Below are positions 16,368 through 24,852 of a DNA stretch of 64,000 bases, piece by piece. Both the position numbers and the translations under genes were made by a program. Source of the stretch: Planktomarina temperata RCA23. GTDB lineage: Bacteria > Pseudomonadota > Alphaproteobacteria > Rhodobacterales > Rhodobacteraceae. The stretch lies in the NCBI RefSeq assembly GCF_000738435.1, contig NZ_CP003984.1, positions 62,001-126,000 of the forward strand, given 5' to 3'. Every line of letters starts with the position of its first letter. Within the stretch, counting starts at the first letter, position 1. Below the pieces are notes generated by a model. The model made no database searches. It saw only the letters and a list, made by a program, of their open reading frames with translations, and had not been told where the DNA came from.

Positions 16368-17210
16368 TCAATTTAATCGAGCATTCAAGCTGGCAAAATA
16401 CCGCAAGCTGTGCATGAAAATGATCGCCACCAATCCAAAGACGACCCCAGCGATGGCAACGGGTAAAAATGCACTTACCAAGCTCGGACCGACTTCCACT
16501 ATTTCGAGCGGATGCGGTATATTAAAAAAATAACTCTCCATCGCAGCCGCCACAATCGCACTTGTCGCGATCGGAGCCATCGCACTTGGCGAATAATGTC
16601 TTAAAATTGCCTCATGCGCGAAAATTACACCCGCAATCGGAGCGGCAAAACCAGAAGAAATCGCCGCAGCGACACCGCAACCTATGACCACATCCGTCCC
16701 AATCCTTAGGTTGAGTAGCTTTTTTGCGGCCGTGCCAGCCGTGGCACCAAAATGAACCAAAGGGCCATATTGACCAACCGAGGCATATCCAGCGGCCGAA
16801 ACCAATGCGGCTATCGTCGATGCTATACCTGTCTTTATATCCAATTCATTGGTGGTTTGATGAGCGGCATAAATAGAGTCTGCCGGTCCATTCCACTTTG
16901 AGATACCGAAGATCTTTCTCAAAAATAAAATTGATAATGCTGCCAATATTATAAAAACGCATATCTTGATATCTAAAGTGAATATGCCCAGTTGTATAAA
17001 ACGCGCATCCACAAACAAATCTATATTTTGAGCGAAGTGTACAAGGTAGACAAATCCACCCACTATTACAGATACTATCACACCAATAGCAGCTCCAACG
17101 CCTGAGCCTGCGTAAACATTTACGATGGATTTTGGTGGTAATTTCAGCTCAAAATGTTTGATTTCACACCCCCTTTTCAAACTAATGAACGGACCAATCT
17201 GAAATTTCAA
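16368..17210 (-). pseudogene. CLC chloride channel, N-terminal part, ended by an in-frame TGA
   Basis: A 280-residue half of a CLC-family chloride channel or transporter with seven or eight hydrophobic helices, including AAISSGFAAPIAGVIFAHEA, a strong family block. It stops at TGA 16368-16370, where the homologous frame continues in the next entry. The second conserved CLC motif, GREGP in H+/Cl- exchangers, reads GQYGPLVHFG here: the gating Glu is Tyr, so the intact ancestor was probably a channel rather than a proton-coupled antiporter. The gene has its own upstream region and is unrelated in function to its neighbours. Confidence 0.8.
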
Positions 17211-17439
17211 CTTATTTTTGCCGCCGGCTGGTCTGATTGCACAAGCGCCGGCCGTGAGAAATTTGCAGCACCATCAGATCTGGTAAACCCATGGCGATGC
17301 GCGAAATTGCATGGCCCCCAAGCAACACCCCAATCTTGGGTGTTCAAGCCCCCAAAACAGCAGCACGAATTGAGTGACATAGGGCCTCTAGCCTTGGCGG
17401 CAGATCGTTCCATGTCGCTTTGTCTCTCTGAGAAAGACA

Positions 17440-17469
17440 AAAGGCTTAGGCCGCTAAGCCTAAGCCTTT
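17440..17469 (-). terminator. Terminator downstream of tRNA-Lys
   Basis: AAAGGCTTAGG and CCTAAGCCTTT (11-bp inverted repeat) flank an 8-base loop; read on the minus strand it is followed by TTGTCTTTCTC. It lies just 3' of the tRNA-Lys gene. The remaining bases between 17211 and 17439 show no gene. Confidence 0.65.
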
Positions 17470-17476
17470 GTATGAG

Positions 17477-17552
17477 TGGTGAGCCCTGATGGGTTCGAAC
17501 CATCGACCTACTGATTAAAAGTCAGTTGCTCTACCGGCTGAGCTAAGGGCCC
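17477..17552 (-). tRNA. tRNA-Lys (anticodon TTT)
   Basis: A full cloverleaf on the minus strand: acceptor GGGCCCT pairing with AGGGCTC (one G-U), D-arm AGCTCAGCCGGTAGAGC, anticodon arm CTGACTTTTAATCAG with TTT, T-arm GATGGTTCGAACCCATC, and a genome-encoded CCA end. It reads AAA/AAG codons. Its upstream region faces dapF. Confidence 0.97.
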
Positions 17553-17637
17553 ACTGCGGCGGTGTCTAGAAAGGGTAGAGGGCGGGGTCAAGGGCTTTTC
17601 TGATCTATTGCTGGATTCCTCTTAATTACACCGATAT

Positions 17638-18468
17638 ATGGCCATCATGACGCAGCAGATTTCCTTTATGAAGATGCATGGGCTCGGCAATGACTTTGTT
17701 ATTGTCGATTCGCGCGGGCATGGGCCAGTGATTTCGGCAGAAATTGCCCGCGGATTAGGGAATCGTCATCTGGGTGTGGGGTTTGACCAACTGGCGGTGA
17801 TAAGTGATTCGCCGCAGGCGGATGTCGCCTTAACCTTTTTCAACGCAGATGGCTCGACCGCGGGCGCTTGCGGCAATGCCACGCGCTGCGTTGCGCAATA
17901 TGAGATGCAGCGTTTGGGGCGCAAGACCCTCTCTTTGATTACGGAGCGCGGTGTCTTGCAGGCTTGTCAGGAGGGCGCTTTGGTGAGCGTCAATATGGGT
18001 CATCCCATGCTGATGTGGGATGAGGTGCCCTTGGCACGGGAAATGGAGACTTTGCATCTGCCGCTTGAAGGTCGACCGACGGCCACAGGCATGGGCAATC
18101 CGCATTGCACGTTTTTTGTCGAAGATGCCGAAGCGGTAGATTTGGCGCAATTGGGACCAAGGTTTGAACATGACCCTCTGTTTCCTGAGCGCACCAATGT
18201 GCAATTTGCCCATGTTATGGCACAGAACCGCCTGCGGATGCGGGTCTGGGAGCGCGGTGTGGGGGTGACTTTGGCCTCTGGCTCCTCATCTTGCGCCACG
18301 GCGGTTGCGGCGGCGCGTCTTGGCCTCACCGGGCGGAGGGTCGAAATTCAGCTCGACGGCGGTTTGATTGACATCGATTGGCGTGAAGATGGTGTCTGGA
18401 TGACGGGCGCAACCATGCATGTGTTTGACGGCGTGCTGACTGCGCAATTTTTGGAGAGCCTCCAATGA
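17638..18468 (+). CDS. dapF: Diaminopimelate epimerase
   Basis: A 276-residue enzyme that converts LL- to meso-diaminopimelate for lysine and peptidoglycan synthesis. Both catalytic cysteines are present: Cys78 in GACGNATRC and Cys219 in [24 protein letters not shown] and [10 protein letters not shown] are family signatures. Starts at 17638 or 17647 (both ATG) are possible; no clear ribosome site decides between them. The stop overlaps the start of mtaB by four bases (ATGA), so dapF, mtaB and gst form one operon. Confidence 0.96.
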   Translation: MAIMTQQISFMKMHGLGNDFVIVDSRGHGPVISAEIARGLGNRHLGVGFDQLAVISDSPQADVALTFFNADGSTAGACGNATRCVAQYEMQRLGRKTLSLITERGVLQACQEGALVSVNMGHPMLMWDEVPLAREMETLHLPLEGRPTATGMGNPHCTFFVEDAEAVDLAQLGPRFEHDPLFPERTNVQFAHVMAQNRLRMRVWERGVGVTLASGSSSCATAVAAARLGLTGRRVEIQLDGGLIDIDWREDGVWMTGATMHVFDGVLTAQFLESLQ

Positions 18469-19721
18469 ATGCGCCAATCTTTTCAAATCATGGCTGCCGG
18501 TTGAACATGTATGAAACCGAGGCGATGAAAGAGCTGGCAGGTCAATCGGGCCTCACTGATACGGTGGTGGTGAATACCTGCGCTGTGACTGCGGAGGCGG
18601 TGCGCAAAGCCAAGCAAGACATACGCAAGCTGCGTCGCACACACCCGCAAGCCAAGTTGATCGTAACCGGTTGCGCTGCGCAGACCGAGCCTGAGACCTT
18701 TGCGCAGATGTCCGAAGTGGATGTTGTGCTTGGGAACACGGAAAAAATGCAGCCAGACACTTGGGCCGGGTTGGCCGGAGAGTATGGCACAGAGCCGGTG
18801 CAGGTCGATGACATCATGTCTGTTACCGAAACGGCGGGTCATTTGATCGACGGTTTCGGAACCCGCAGCCGCGCTTATGTGCAAGTGCAAAATGGCTGTG
18901 ATCACCGCTGTACGTTTTGCATTATCCCATTTGGTCGCGGCAATTCGCGCTCTGTGCCGGCTGGGGTTGTGGTGGATCAAGTCAAAAGACTGGTGGATCG
19001 CGGCTATGCGGAGATTGTTCTGACGGGTGTGGATATGACAAGTTGGGGCGCAGATCTGCCGGCGACCCCGCGTTTGGGGGATTTGGTGCTTCGGATCCTG
19101 AAACTGGTTCCAGATTTGCCCCGCCTGCGGATCAGCTCAATTGATTCCATTGAAGTGGATCCAGCATTGATGCAGGCCATTGCCACAGAGCCGCGTTTGA
19201 TGCCGCATTTACACCTTTCTTTGCAGCATGGCGACGACCTAATTTTGAAGCGCATGAAGCGGCGACATTTGCGCGATGATGCCATTCGGTTCACAGAGGA
19301 GGCGCTGCGCCTGCGCCCTGAGATGACCTTTGGGGCGGATATTATCGCAGGGTTCCCAACTGAAACCGAAGCCCATTTTGAGAATTCCTTGGCGCTGGTT
19401 CGAGACTGCAACCTCACGTGGCTACACGTCTTTCCCTATTCGGTGCGCAACGGAACCCCTGCGGCCCGCATGCCGCAAGTTAACGGCCGCGCGATCAAAG
19501 ACCGCGCCGCCCGTCTTCGCCAGGCCGGAGAGCGCCAGGTTGCGCGCCATCTGGCGGCTCAGATCGGACAAACGCACAGCGTGTTGATGGAGAGGCCCAC
19601 TATGGGCCGAACACAGCAATTTGCCGAAGTGACTTTTGATCATGCGCAACAGGAAGGTCAGATTATCTCTGCGGAGATCACATCGACCTCTGGCACGCAA
19701 TTGCACGGGCGGGCCGCGTGA
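18465..19721 (+). CDS. mtaB: tRNA (t6A37) methylthiotransferase MtaB
   Basis: A 418-residue radical-SAM methylthiotransferase that adds a 2-methylthio group to t6A at position 37 of ANN-decoding tRNAs. Visible are the N-terminal UPF0004 domain with its cluster cysteines ([20 protein letters not shown]), the radical-SAM motif [13 protein letters not shown] near residue 145, and a C-terminal TRAM-like tail. NHGCRLN rather than the MiaB/RimO form supports MtaB. It overlaps dapF and the following gst gene by four bases each. Confidence 0.93.
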   Translation: MNAPIFSNHGCRLNMYETEAMKELAGQSGLTDTVVVNTCAVTAEAVRKAKQDIRKLRRTHPQAKLIVTGCAAQTEPETFAQMSEVDVVLGNTEKMQPDTWAGLAGEYGTEPVQVDDIMSVTETAGHLIDGFGTRSRAYVQVQNGCDHRCTFCIIPFGRGNSRSVPAGVVVDQVKRLVDRGYAEIVLTGVDMTSWGADLPATPRLGDLVLRILKLVPDLPRLRISSIDSIEVDPALMQAIATEPRLMPHLHLSLQHGDDLILKRMKRRHLRDDAIRFTEEALRLRPEMTFGADIIAGFPTETEAHFENSLALVRDCNLTWLHVFPYSVRNGTPAARMPQVNGRAIKDRAARLRQAGERQVARHLAAQIGQTHSVLMERPTMGRTQQFAEVTFDHAQQEGQIISAEITSTSGTQLHGRAA

Positions 19722-20368
19722 GCTTGGATGTGTCGCCACCTGTCTTATACAGCTTTCGACGCTGCCCCTATGCCATGCGTGCGCGGCTTGCGATTTTGGC
19801 GTCGGGTGTGAGCGTGGAGCTGCGCGAGATCGTGTTGCAGCAGAAGGCGCCAGAATTTTTCGCCAGTTCCCCCAAGGGCACCGTGCCCGTTTTGGTGACG
19901 CCCACCGTGGTGATTGAGGAGAGCTTTGACGTGATGCTCTGGGCTTTGGAACGCTCAGATCCAGAAGGTTGGTTGGCCATGCCAGAGGCGGGATATGATT
20001 GGATTGCGCGCTGTGATGGGCCGTTCAAAACCGCATTGGATCACACGAAATACGCCGTGCGCTATCCCGAGCTAGACCCTGAACAAGAGCGCGGACGGGC
20101 GGCGGAATTTTTGGCGGATTTAGATCTGAAAATTGCCGGTTCAGATTGGCTTTTTGGCCCAAAATGCACCCTGGCCGATATGGCAATTGTGCCATTCGTG
20201 CGGCAATTTGCCAACAGTGACCGCAGCTGGTTTGACGCGCAGCCCTGGCCAAATCTGCAGCGCTGGCTCTCTGAATTTTTGGCGTCGGATCGTTTTGCCG
20301 CGATCATGACAAAATACCCCAAATGGCAGGTCGGCGATCCACCTGTGTTGTTTCCAAGCCCGGCGTGA
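19718..20368 (+). CDS. Glutathione S-transferase family protein
   Basis: A 216-residue GST-fold protein. The N-terminal thioredoxin-like domain has RRCPYAMRARLAI, a CPYA site like that of omega-class/glutaredoxin-like GSTs, and the glutathione-binding segment KGTVPVLVT followed by EESFDVMLW. The C-terminal helical domain carries PKCTLADMAIVPFVRQF. It uses GTG 19718, overlapping the mtaB stop. It ends on the base next to the stop of the convergent LacI gene, leaving no spacer. Substrate unknown. Confidence 0.88.
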   Translation: MSLDVSPPVLYSFRRCPYAMRARLAILASGVSVELREIVLQQKAPEFFASSPKGTVPVLVTPTVVIEESFDVMLWALERSDPEGWLAMPEAGYDWIARCDGPFKTALDHTKYAVRYPELDPEQERGRAAEFLADLDLKIAGSDWLFGPKCTLADMAIVPFVRQFANSDRSWFDAQPWPNLQRWLSEFLASDRFAAIMTKYPKWQVGDPPVLFPSPA

Positions 20369-21403
20369 TTATTTGCGTCGCAGCGTGTCACCATAGGCGA
20401 TCTTGGGTGATAGCTCGATCACATTGCTCATAGGCTCCAGCGTGGGATCATTGCGCGAGGCGATAATTTTGGCCGCCATTTGACCAATCTCAAAACGGCA
20501 GCTGTCCATCGTGGCCAGCCTTTGCGGTAACCCGTCAATCAGTTCGACTTTGTTGAATCCCGCCAAACCCATTTGCCCGGGAACCGATATGCCCTGTTCA
20601 CGCAGATGTAAAAGCCCGCCTGCACCAATCATATCATTGGAATAATACATAAAGTCTAGTTCTGGGGAGCGTTCCATCATTGCGGCGGTCATCTCGCGGC
20701 CTTTGGCCAAAGCTGACCCGCCGGTGTAAAACTCCTGATCCATGATCTCGACACCCTGTTTGCCCAAAGCCTGGGTGAAGCCCTCAAAGCGCTTGCGGGC
20801 TCGGTGGTCGAGAGGCATTTGCGTGCCCATGAACCCGATATTTTGGTAGCCAGATTTCAAAATAGCTTCCGCCATTTTGCGGCCGGCGCGCCGGTGGGAA
20901 ATGCCGACCATCGCATCAATGGGTTCGCCGTCAATATCCATGATTTGCACCACAGGAATTCCCGAGTTGATGAGCATCGCCCGCGAGGTCTCCGATTGCT
21001 CAAGCCCGGCAATGATCACGCCGGAGGGACGCCAAGAGAGCATTTCATAGAGCACTTTCTCTTCGCGCTCTGGCAGATAATTTGTCACCCCAACGACAGG
21101 TTGCAAGGGGGTGTCATCCAATGCGTCGGATATCCCGGTCATCACTTCGGGAAAAACCATATTTGACAAAGACGGAATAATCACCGCCACCAAATTCACC
21201 CGCTGCGAGGCCAAGGCCCCGGCAATTTTATTTGGCACATAGCCCAGAGTTTTGGTTGCGTTTAACACTTTCTCCCGTGTTGCGGCCGAGACATCGCCTC
21301 GATTGCGCAACACTCGGCTCACCGTCATCTCTGACACGCCTGAAACTTCAGAAACATCGCGGAGGGTCAGGGGGCGCTTTTGTTGACTCATGTCTTGATC
21401 CAT
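20369..21403 (-). CDS. LacI-family transcriptional regulator
   Basis: A 344-residue repressor. Residues about 12-60 form the LacI DNA-binding domain (TLRDVSEVSGVSEMTVSRVL, then YVPNKIAGALAS with the hinge helix), followed by a periplasmic-binding-protein-like sensor domain (LVAVIIPSLSNMVFPEVM, GFMGTQMPLDHRARKRF). Sequence blocks resemble the GntR/sugar-acid branch. No sugar transport or catabolic genes lie next to it in the window. It is the last recognisable core gene before the mobile region, and AAGG six bases ahead supports ATG 21403. Confidence 0.9.
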   Translation of the reverse strand: MDQDMSQQKRPLTLRDVSEVSGVSEMTVSRVLRNRGDVSAATREKVLNATKTLGYVPNKIAGALASQRVNLVAVIIPSLSNMVFPEVMTGISDALDDTPLQPVVGVTNYLPEREEKVLYEMLSWRPSGVIIAGLEQSETSRAMLINSGIPVVQIMDIDGEPIDAMVGISHRRAGRKMAEAILKSGYQNIGFMGTQMPLDHRARKRFEGFTQALGKQGVEIMDQEFYTGGSALAKGREMTAAMMERSPELDFMYYSNDMIGAGGLLHLREQGISVPGQMGLAGFNKVELIDGLPQRLATMDSCRFEIGQMAAKIIASRNDPTLEPMSNVIELSPKIAYGDTLRRK

Positions 21404-21493
21404 AATTACCTTCTGAAAGGTTACCCAAGCAAATGGGGAATGTCCAAGCCTAGTATGCGCCTGACCCGAATAAGGCTAAAGCGGGCAACAGTC

Positions 21494-21577
21494 GTGAAGC
21501 ATCAGGTAATAACCCGGCCAGAGCATCACAAGCTTTACCCGCGTCTGTGGCAGTCAGACTGTGGCGCTGGGTTGTGA
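21494..21577 (+). pseudogene. Remnant of the element-encoded 84-aa gene (28676 homologue)
   Basis: From GTG 21494 the frame reads KHQVITRPEHHKLYPRLWQSDC, clearly related to KHQVITLPEKHQDYPVLWYSDC of the gene at 28676. The bases before the GTG (CAGTC) are shared too. The frame then stops after about 27 codons. Shortly beyond, TGATTGGCGGCTTA resembles the WRGF-coding part of the intact gene, so the middle has been deleted. Confidence 0.7.
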
Positions 21578-21598
21578 TTGGCGGCTTACCTGCAGGAC

Positions 21599-21784
21599 TT
21601 ATGACTGTTTGAGCATTAGAACATTGCCCACCACAGACCCTAGTGGCGATAGTCTATTGCTCTCGTTCAATAATCCTGTCTTCCTCCCATAGGCTACGGT
21701 GAGACCCAGCTTATTCGCCTGAGCTTTCTGGTAACAGTGGCTCAAAACTGCGGAGAATTTCAGAAACTCTTCATGCGTATCCAT
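21599..21784 (-). CDS. Hypothetical 61-aa protein, doubtful
   Basis: An open frame of 61 codons with a plausible amino-acid mix (MDTHEEFLKFSAVLSHCYQK at the start), no recognised domain and no strong ribosome site. It lies in the decayed element between the gene remnant and a stretch (21785-22297) that holds no convincing gene. It may be real or a chance frame. Confidence 0.3.
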   Translation of the reverse strand: MDTHEEFLKFSAVLSHCYQKAQANKLGLTVAYGRKTGLLNESNRLSPLGSVVGNVLMLKQS

Positions 21785-21956
21785 CGTATATCATTCCAGT
21801 TTGTTGGTCTTTTTAATGGTACGCATAAATGCGGTATCTAGATCAGTGTGCTAATCGTAAGAAAGTTATTTGATAACGCTAACGATCCTTTACCAACATG
21901 TACAGCAAAGCTTTCTAACGGGTTGGATGAGCCTTACTCTGTGTTAAGCTCCGCCC

Positions 21957-22052
21957 ATGCGCAACCGAACCACACCAATCTGTATAATCATCATAGCTGC
22001 TGCTTTGTTGGCTAAGATCTACGTCATTGTTGCACCCAGTATAGCTGGATAG
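21957..22052 (+). CDS. Possible 31-aa membrane peptide, doubtful
   Basis: ATG 21957 opens 31 codons: a basic start (MRNRTTP), then CIIIIAAALLAKIYVIVA, a clear hydrophobic segment, and a short tail. It could be a membrane peptide or the leftover signal sequence of a lost exported gene. No good ribosome site is seen. Confidence 0.25.
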   Translation: MRNRTTPICIIIIAAALLAKIYVIVAPSIAG

Positions 22053-22297
22053 ATACTCTAAGGCAGCCTGGTGAGGGCTTGGCTCAAATGGCCAAAAAAC
22101 CACGTCAATCCGAATGCAACCAAACTCACAAGTTGCAGCGTGGATCGAGACATGCTGAGTGTTTTGCCATTTAGATACCTTACAAATTGATCCTATCAAT
22201 CTCAGGAAACTTCAGTCTGACATTGCCTAAAATTCTTGTTTTATGACTTTAAATAATGTTTTTATGAGTCCATGAGATGAGATTGTTGGAGTTTAAC

Positions 22298-22507
22298 ATG
22301 AAAGATACTGCACCTAAATCTTCTGGAATCATTGCCGTAGCCGCATTGTTTAGCATTGTGTCCATGGGCGTTTCCTTTGTTGTTTTTCAATTTTCCTTTG
22401 GGCAAAGCTTGATCGTGGGTGCTGCTGTTGCCACGCTGGTCGGGGTGGTGCTTTCTTTAGGGTGGCGGGAACCGCAGGCCGGGCAGAGCGAGAAGAACGG
22501 AAGGTAG
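22298..22507 (+). CDS. Small membrane protein, unknown function
   Basis: A 69-residue protein with two hydrophobic helices (IIAVAALFSIVSMGVSFVVF and FGQSLIVGAAVATLVGVVLS) and a charged tail rich in Gln, Ser and Lys. TTGGAG seven to eight bases before ATG 22298 supports this start over ATG 22277. I do not recognise the family. It lies in the decayed element upstream of the secreted-peptide gene; no counterpart is seen at the matching place in the right element. Confidence 0.55.
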   Translation: MKDTAPKSSGIIAVAALFSIVSMGVSFVVFQFSFGQSLIVGAAVATLVGVVLSLGWREPQAGQSEKNGR

Positions 22508-22697
22508 TGTCGGATTAAACTGATGCTGTCAGACGAATGAGAACGCGCATGGGATTGTGTGTGCAGCCTTAAATGCATAAGTTTTAGGGCTTTGTTTGTA
22601 ATGGCTTAGGCTCTTTTGTTTGAGCTGTGACAGTGTGTGTCTTGCTACGGCGGCAGTTCAGATTACATCGTATATATAAAGATATAAGGAGAAAGCT

Positions 22698-22859
22698 ATG
22701 AAGACCCTTACAGCATCACTGTTTGCTCTTGTTCTTTCAGCTCCATTCGCTCTTGCAGATGGATGCGGAATGCATGGTGAGCAGGAAGCCTCAATGTCTT
22801 GCGCAACAGGCCAAGCCTGGGACGCAGAAGCACAGCAGTGTGTCGACACAAGCGCGTAA
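22698..22859 (+). CDS. Small secreted Cys-rich peptide (left copy)
   Basis: A 53-residue precursor: a signal peptide (residues 1-20, MKTLTASLFALVLSAPFALA) and a 33-residue mature peptide beginning DGCGMHGEQE. Its three cysteines (23, 35, 48) and the SCATGQAWDAEAQQC pattern resemble the peritrophin/CBM14-like small proteins common in Rhodobacterales; function unknown. AAGGAGAAAGCT provides a good ribosome site. Compared with the copy at 30906, 15 codons differ but only three change the residue (L4I, Q46K, S52N), so both copies appear to be under selection. A strong terminator follows. Confidence 0.75.
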   Translation: MKTLTASLFALVLSAPFALADGCGMHGEQEASMSCATGQAWDAEAQQCVDTSA

Positions 22860-22881
22860 GATTATCTATGCGGAACCAATG

Positions 22882-22909
22882 AGGCCCCACTTTTTGTTGG
22901 GGCCTTTTT
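22882..22909 (+). terminator. Rho-independent terminator of the secreted-peptide gene
   Basis: AGGCCCCA, 8-base loop, TGGGGCCT, then a T5 run. It sits 23 bases after the peptide gene, and the same structure (with one G-U pair) follows the other copy. Bases 22910-23048 hold nothing recognisable. Confidence 0.9.
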
Positions 22910-23048
22910 ATTAGGTGGATGCTTTTAAGCTCTCCAATAATAAGCCGAAATCTATGTGAGAGTGTTTAAGAAGACGTTTTTAGAGCGTTAGAAGATTGAA
23001 TAAAAAGTTCCGTACTCGAGATTAGGCCGAAACGGTTTAGGTATATTC

Positions 23049-23170
23049 AAGACCTCTGCATAACCCAGCCGTCACGCCAAAACATTATGCCCGGTGGCAC
23101 CACCGGGCTGCGCCCGCCCAGGCCGGCGCTGCCCTTATTTCGTGCTGAACTGGCGTTATGCAGAGGTCTT
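23049..23170. repeat. Complete 122-bp palindromic repeat (MITE/REP-like)
   Basis: Perfect 16-bp terminal inverted repeats (AAGACCTCTGCATAAC and its complement, at 23049-23064 and 23155-23170) enclose a central 9-bp hairpin (GCCCGGTGG, CA, CCACCGGGC at 23089-23108) and a GC-rich segment CCAGGCCGGCGCTGCCC. The right half recurs at 39654-39707 and its extreme end at 621-648. It codes for nothing. It is GC-rich inside an AT-rich region, suggesting insertion after the element arrived. No target-site duplication is obvious. Confidence 0.75.
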
Positions 23171-23303
23171 TATTCCTGACACTGAATGACTTGCATCAAC
23201 TGTGCACCATAGGCTTTTTGAGGTCGCAATTCTGATTGATGTCTTTGGAGATGACACCATGGCCCATGAGGCAATCAGTCTTTAAGGGGCTTTGATTATT
23301 GGT

Positions 23304-23627
23304 TTATTCATTACCCGGCATTGGATAACCGCCAACTGTTCTTGCGACATTCAAAGCTTTGTCGACATCCATGGTCGGCAAAAGCAAAAGCTCGTCCCAG
23401 CCGCCAGAAGCCATCATCACGGCTTGAAGCCCAGAAGCGGTCTCATATGAATCAACCTCAGCATCAGCAATGACATCGAATGGACCCTGTAGGTAATCAA
23501 CGGATCCGAGTTTTGCTCCAGCTCTTTCGACCATAGCACTTACGGCTTTGACCCTAGCATCGTAACTGCTTGCCATCATCCCTTCACGGCCTTTGTCACT
23601 GTATGCTCCTAAAAAGAATACTTTCAT
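23304..23627 (-). CDS. GYD-domain protein
   Basis: A 107-residue protein matching the GYD family (alpha/beta ferredoxin-like fold): MKVFFLGAYSDKGREGM, then VERAGAKLGSVDYLQGPFDVIADAEV, LQAVMMASGGWDELLLLPTMDVDKAL. The family is widespread and uncharacterised; members are short cytoplasmic proteins. A ribosome-site-like AAGGACAT precedes the start on the minus strand. It is cargo of the decayed element or an older island gene; no partner gene is evident. Confidence 0.75.
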   Translation of the reverse strand: MKVFFLGAYSDKGREGMMASSYDARVKAVSAMVERAGAKLGSVDYLQGPFDVIADAEVDSYETASGLQAVMMASGGWDELLLLPTMDVDKALNVARTVGGYPMPGNE

Positions 23628-23738
23628 TTTTATGTCCTTCGGTTCTTTAAACGAGAGTATTCAAAAGATTCCATGAAACCTAAATTATGACTAGTTTAAA
23701 TCTTGAAGCAGAAGGTCATAGTCCACGCGATATGTCCG

Positions 23739-23837
23739 AGAGCCAGATGTCATAACTGTGGGGTTAAAGGTAACAACCCGTATCAGATCGCTAACACAGG
23801 TAACTCTAATGTTGCTTTCTATAGTGCTGGGGTTAGG
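23739..23837 (+). repeat. Diverged direct repeat, copy 1
   Basis: About 100 bp from AGAGCCAGATGTCATAACT to TGCTGGGGTTAGGTG align with 24191-24287 with one gap; the block TATCAGATCGCT is identical. Both copies contain a possible gene end (AGCCAGATGTCATAA / AGCCAGACGCTATAA). The function is unknown. The rest of 23628-23874 holds no gene. Confidence 0.4.
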
Positions 23838-23874
23838 TGAATTACCCCTTCACATGTAATGCGGCTCTAACCTC

Positions 23875-24042
23875 TCAACCCGACTGCTGCATCCGTTGGT
23901 GACGGGTTGGTAAATAACTATTGGCGTCGCTTAAGAATTCAACCTCAGCATTCTTCTCTAGATAGTTTTTCATTTGTTTTGCGTTTGAGAATTGCATTTC
24001 GAATGCACTACCATTGCTTGTGTTAAACAAAATTACTTGCAT
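23875..24042 (-). CDS. Hypothetical 55-aa protein
   Basis: ATG 24042 on the minus strand opens 55 codons: MQVILFNTSNGSAFEMQFSN, then AKQMKNYLEKNAEVEFLSDA, a soluble sequence that looks like a small alpha/beta domain. AGGGAGAA lies ten bases ahead, a good ribosome site for this region. No family is recognised. It stands alone between two diverged repeats. Confidence 0.55.
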   Translation of the reverse strand: MQVILFNTSNGSAFEMQFSNAKQMKNYLEKNAEVEFLSDANSYLPTRHQRMQQSG

Positions 24043-24190
24043 GTCTGATTCTCCCTTTCATAAAATATAGGTCAGAATGTTGAAAAATAAAACGAATACA
24101 ATTGAGTACATTTGAACTTGAATATTTTCATACAATTAGGTGAGCTTTATAACTCGCGTATGCTCTGACCCAACCCACGAAAAACGCTAA

Positions 24191-24287
24191 AGAGCCAGAC
24201 GCTATAACTTCGGCGTAAGGGGCCACAACACTTATCAGATCGCTTGCAGGCGTAATTTTGACATTGCGATGGATGGGGCTGAGGTTA
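24191..24287 (+). repeat. Diverged direct repeat, copy 2
   Basis: Partner of 23739-23837. It ends ten bases before the ATG of the exported phosphatase, so it forms that gene's leader. The identical TATCAGATCGCT block is at 24234-24245. Confidence 0.4.
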
Positions 24288-24297
24288 AAGTGCAGCT

Positions 24298-24852
24298 ATG
24301 CTAATGCGCCTAATCCCAATCCTAGCATTTCTTGTGATGCAAGCCAGCCATGTCACAGCTGACAGCCGAAACGATCTCATAAACGCAATAGCAGCGGTTG
24401 ATGCCAATGTCGTGTTCATGAGGCACACATTGGCGCCGGGCTATGGAGATCCAGATAATTTCTCTTTGAGTGAGTGTGATACTCAGAGGAATTTGGACGC
24501 TAAGGGTCGACAGCAAGCCAGTGATATTGGCGCCGCCATCCTGCATAGTGGGTTTCGTTTTACGCAAGTATTCTCCAGTGAGTGGTGTCGTTGCAAAGAA
24601 ACAACTGAACTTATGAAACTGGGCAAGTGGAGACTCTTTCCGGGTTTGAACTCATTTTTTCAGGGCCATGCGGACAGGCAAGATACACTTGAAATGTTAA
24701 GTCTCAAGCTTGAGGCGCTCACCAAAGGTGTGACTTTGATGGTGACACATCAGGTGATTATCAATGCGGTCACTGGGGCATCTGTAGGAAGCGGAGAATT
24801 CGTTGCGTATAATACCGATACAAAGAGGCGAAAAGTGTTTCGTTTGGACTGA
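24298..24852 (+). CDS. Exported histidine-phosphatase-family protein
   Basis: A 184-residue protein with a signal peptide (LIPILAFLVMQASHVTA, cleavage near residue 21) and the histidine-phosphatase (phosphoglycerate-mutase-like) core: VVFMRHTLAPGYGDP with the phospho-accepting His, RNLDAKGRQQASDIG, VFSSEWCRCKET, and the second His in LMVTHQVIINAV. Such periplasmic phosphatases act on small phosphate esters. The gene overlaps the next one by 50 bases. It is cargo of the left element; base composition matches the AT-richer block. Confidence 0.8.
   Translation: MLMRLIPILAFLVMQASHVTADSRNDLINAIAAVDANVVFMRHTLAPGYGDPDNFSLSECDTQRNLDAKGRQQASDIGAAILHSGFRFTQVFSSEWCRCKETTELMKLGKWRLFPGLNSFFQGHADRQDTLEMLSLKLEALTKGVTLMVTHQVIINAVTGASVGSGEFVAYNTDTKRRKVFRLD

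Larger units (their letters stand above)
22624..22936 (+). repeat. Direct repeat, left copy (secreted-peptide gene, leader and terminator)
   Basis: About 310 bp are clearly related to 30834-31145: the leader from GCTGTGACA, the GGAGAAA ribosome site, the 53-codon gene, the terminator and the following GTGGATGCTTTTAAGCTCT. The similarity is highest in the coding part. It is best explained as the same locus in two related elements rather than as a transposon. Confidence 0.8.

Noticed and set aside
16368-16370. TGA in the CLC gene as a selenocysteine codon or programmed readthrough
   Set aside because: No Cys is expected at this place in the family and no stem-loop typical of a bacterial SECIS is apparent just after it; a nonsense change or sequence error is simpler.
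17154-17503. Open frames on both strands between the CLC gene and tRNA-Lys
   Set aside because: They overlap the terminator and the tRNA 3' end and have no protein-like features.
21915-22199. 94-codon minus-strand frame in the decayed element
   Set aside because: Composition is Ser/His/Cys-rich without pattern and no ribosome site; a small + strand frame in the same DNA looks at least as plausible, and neither is convincing.
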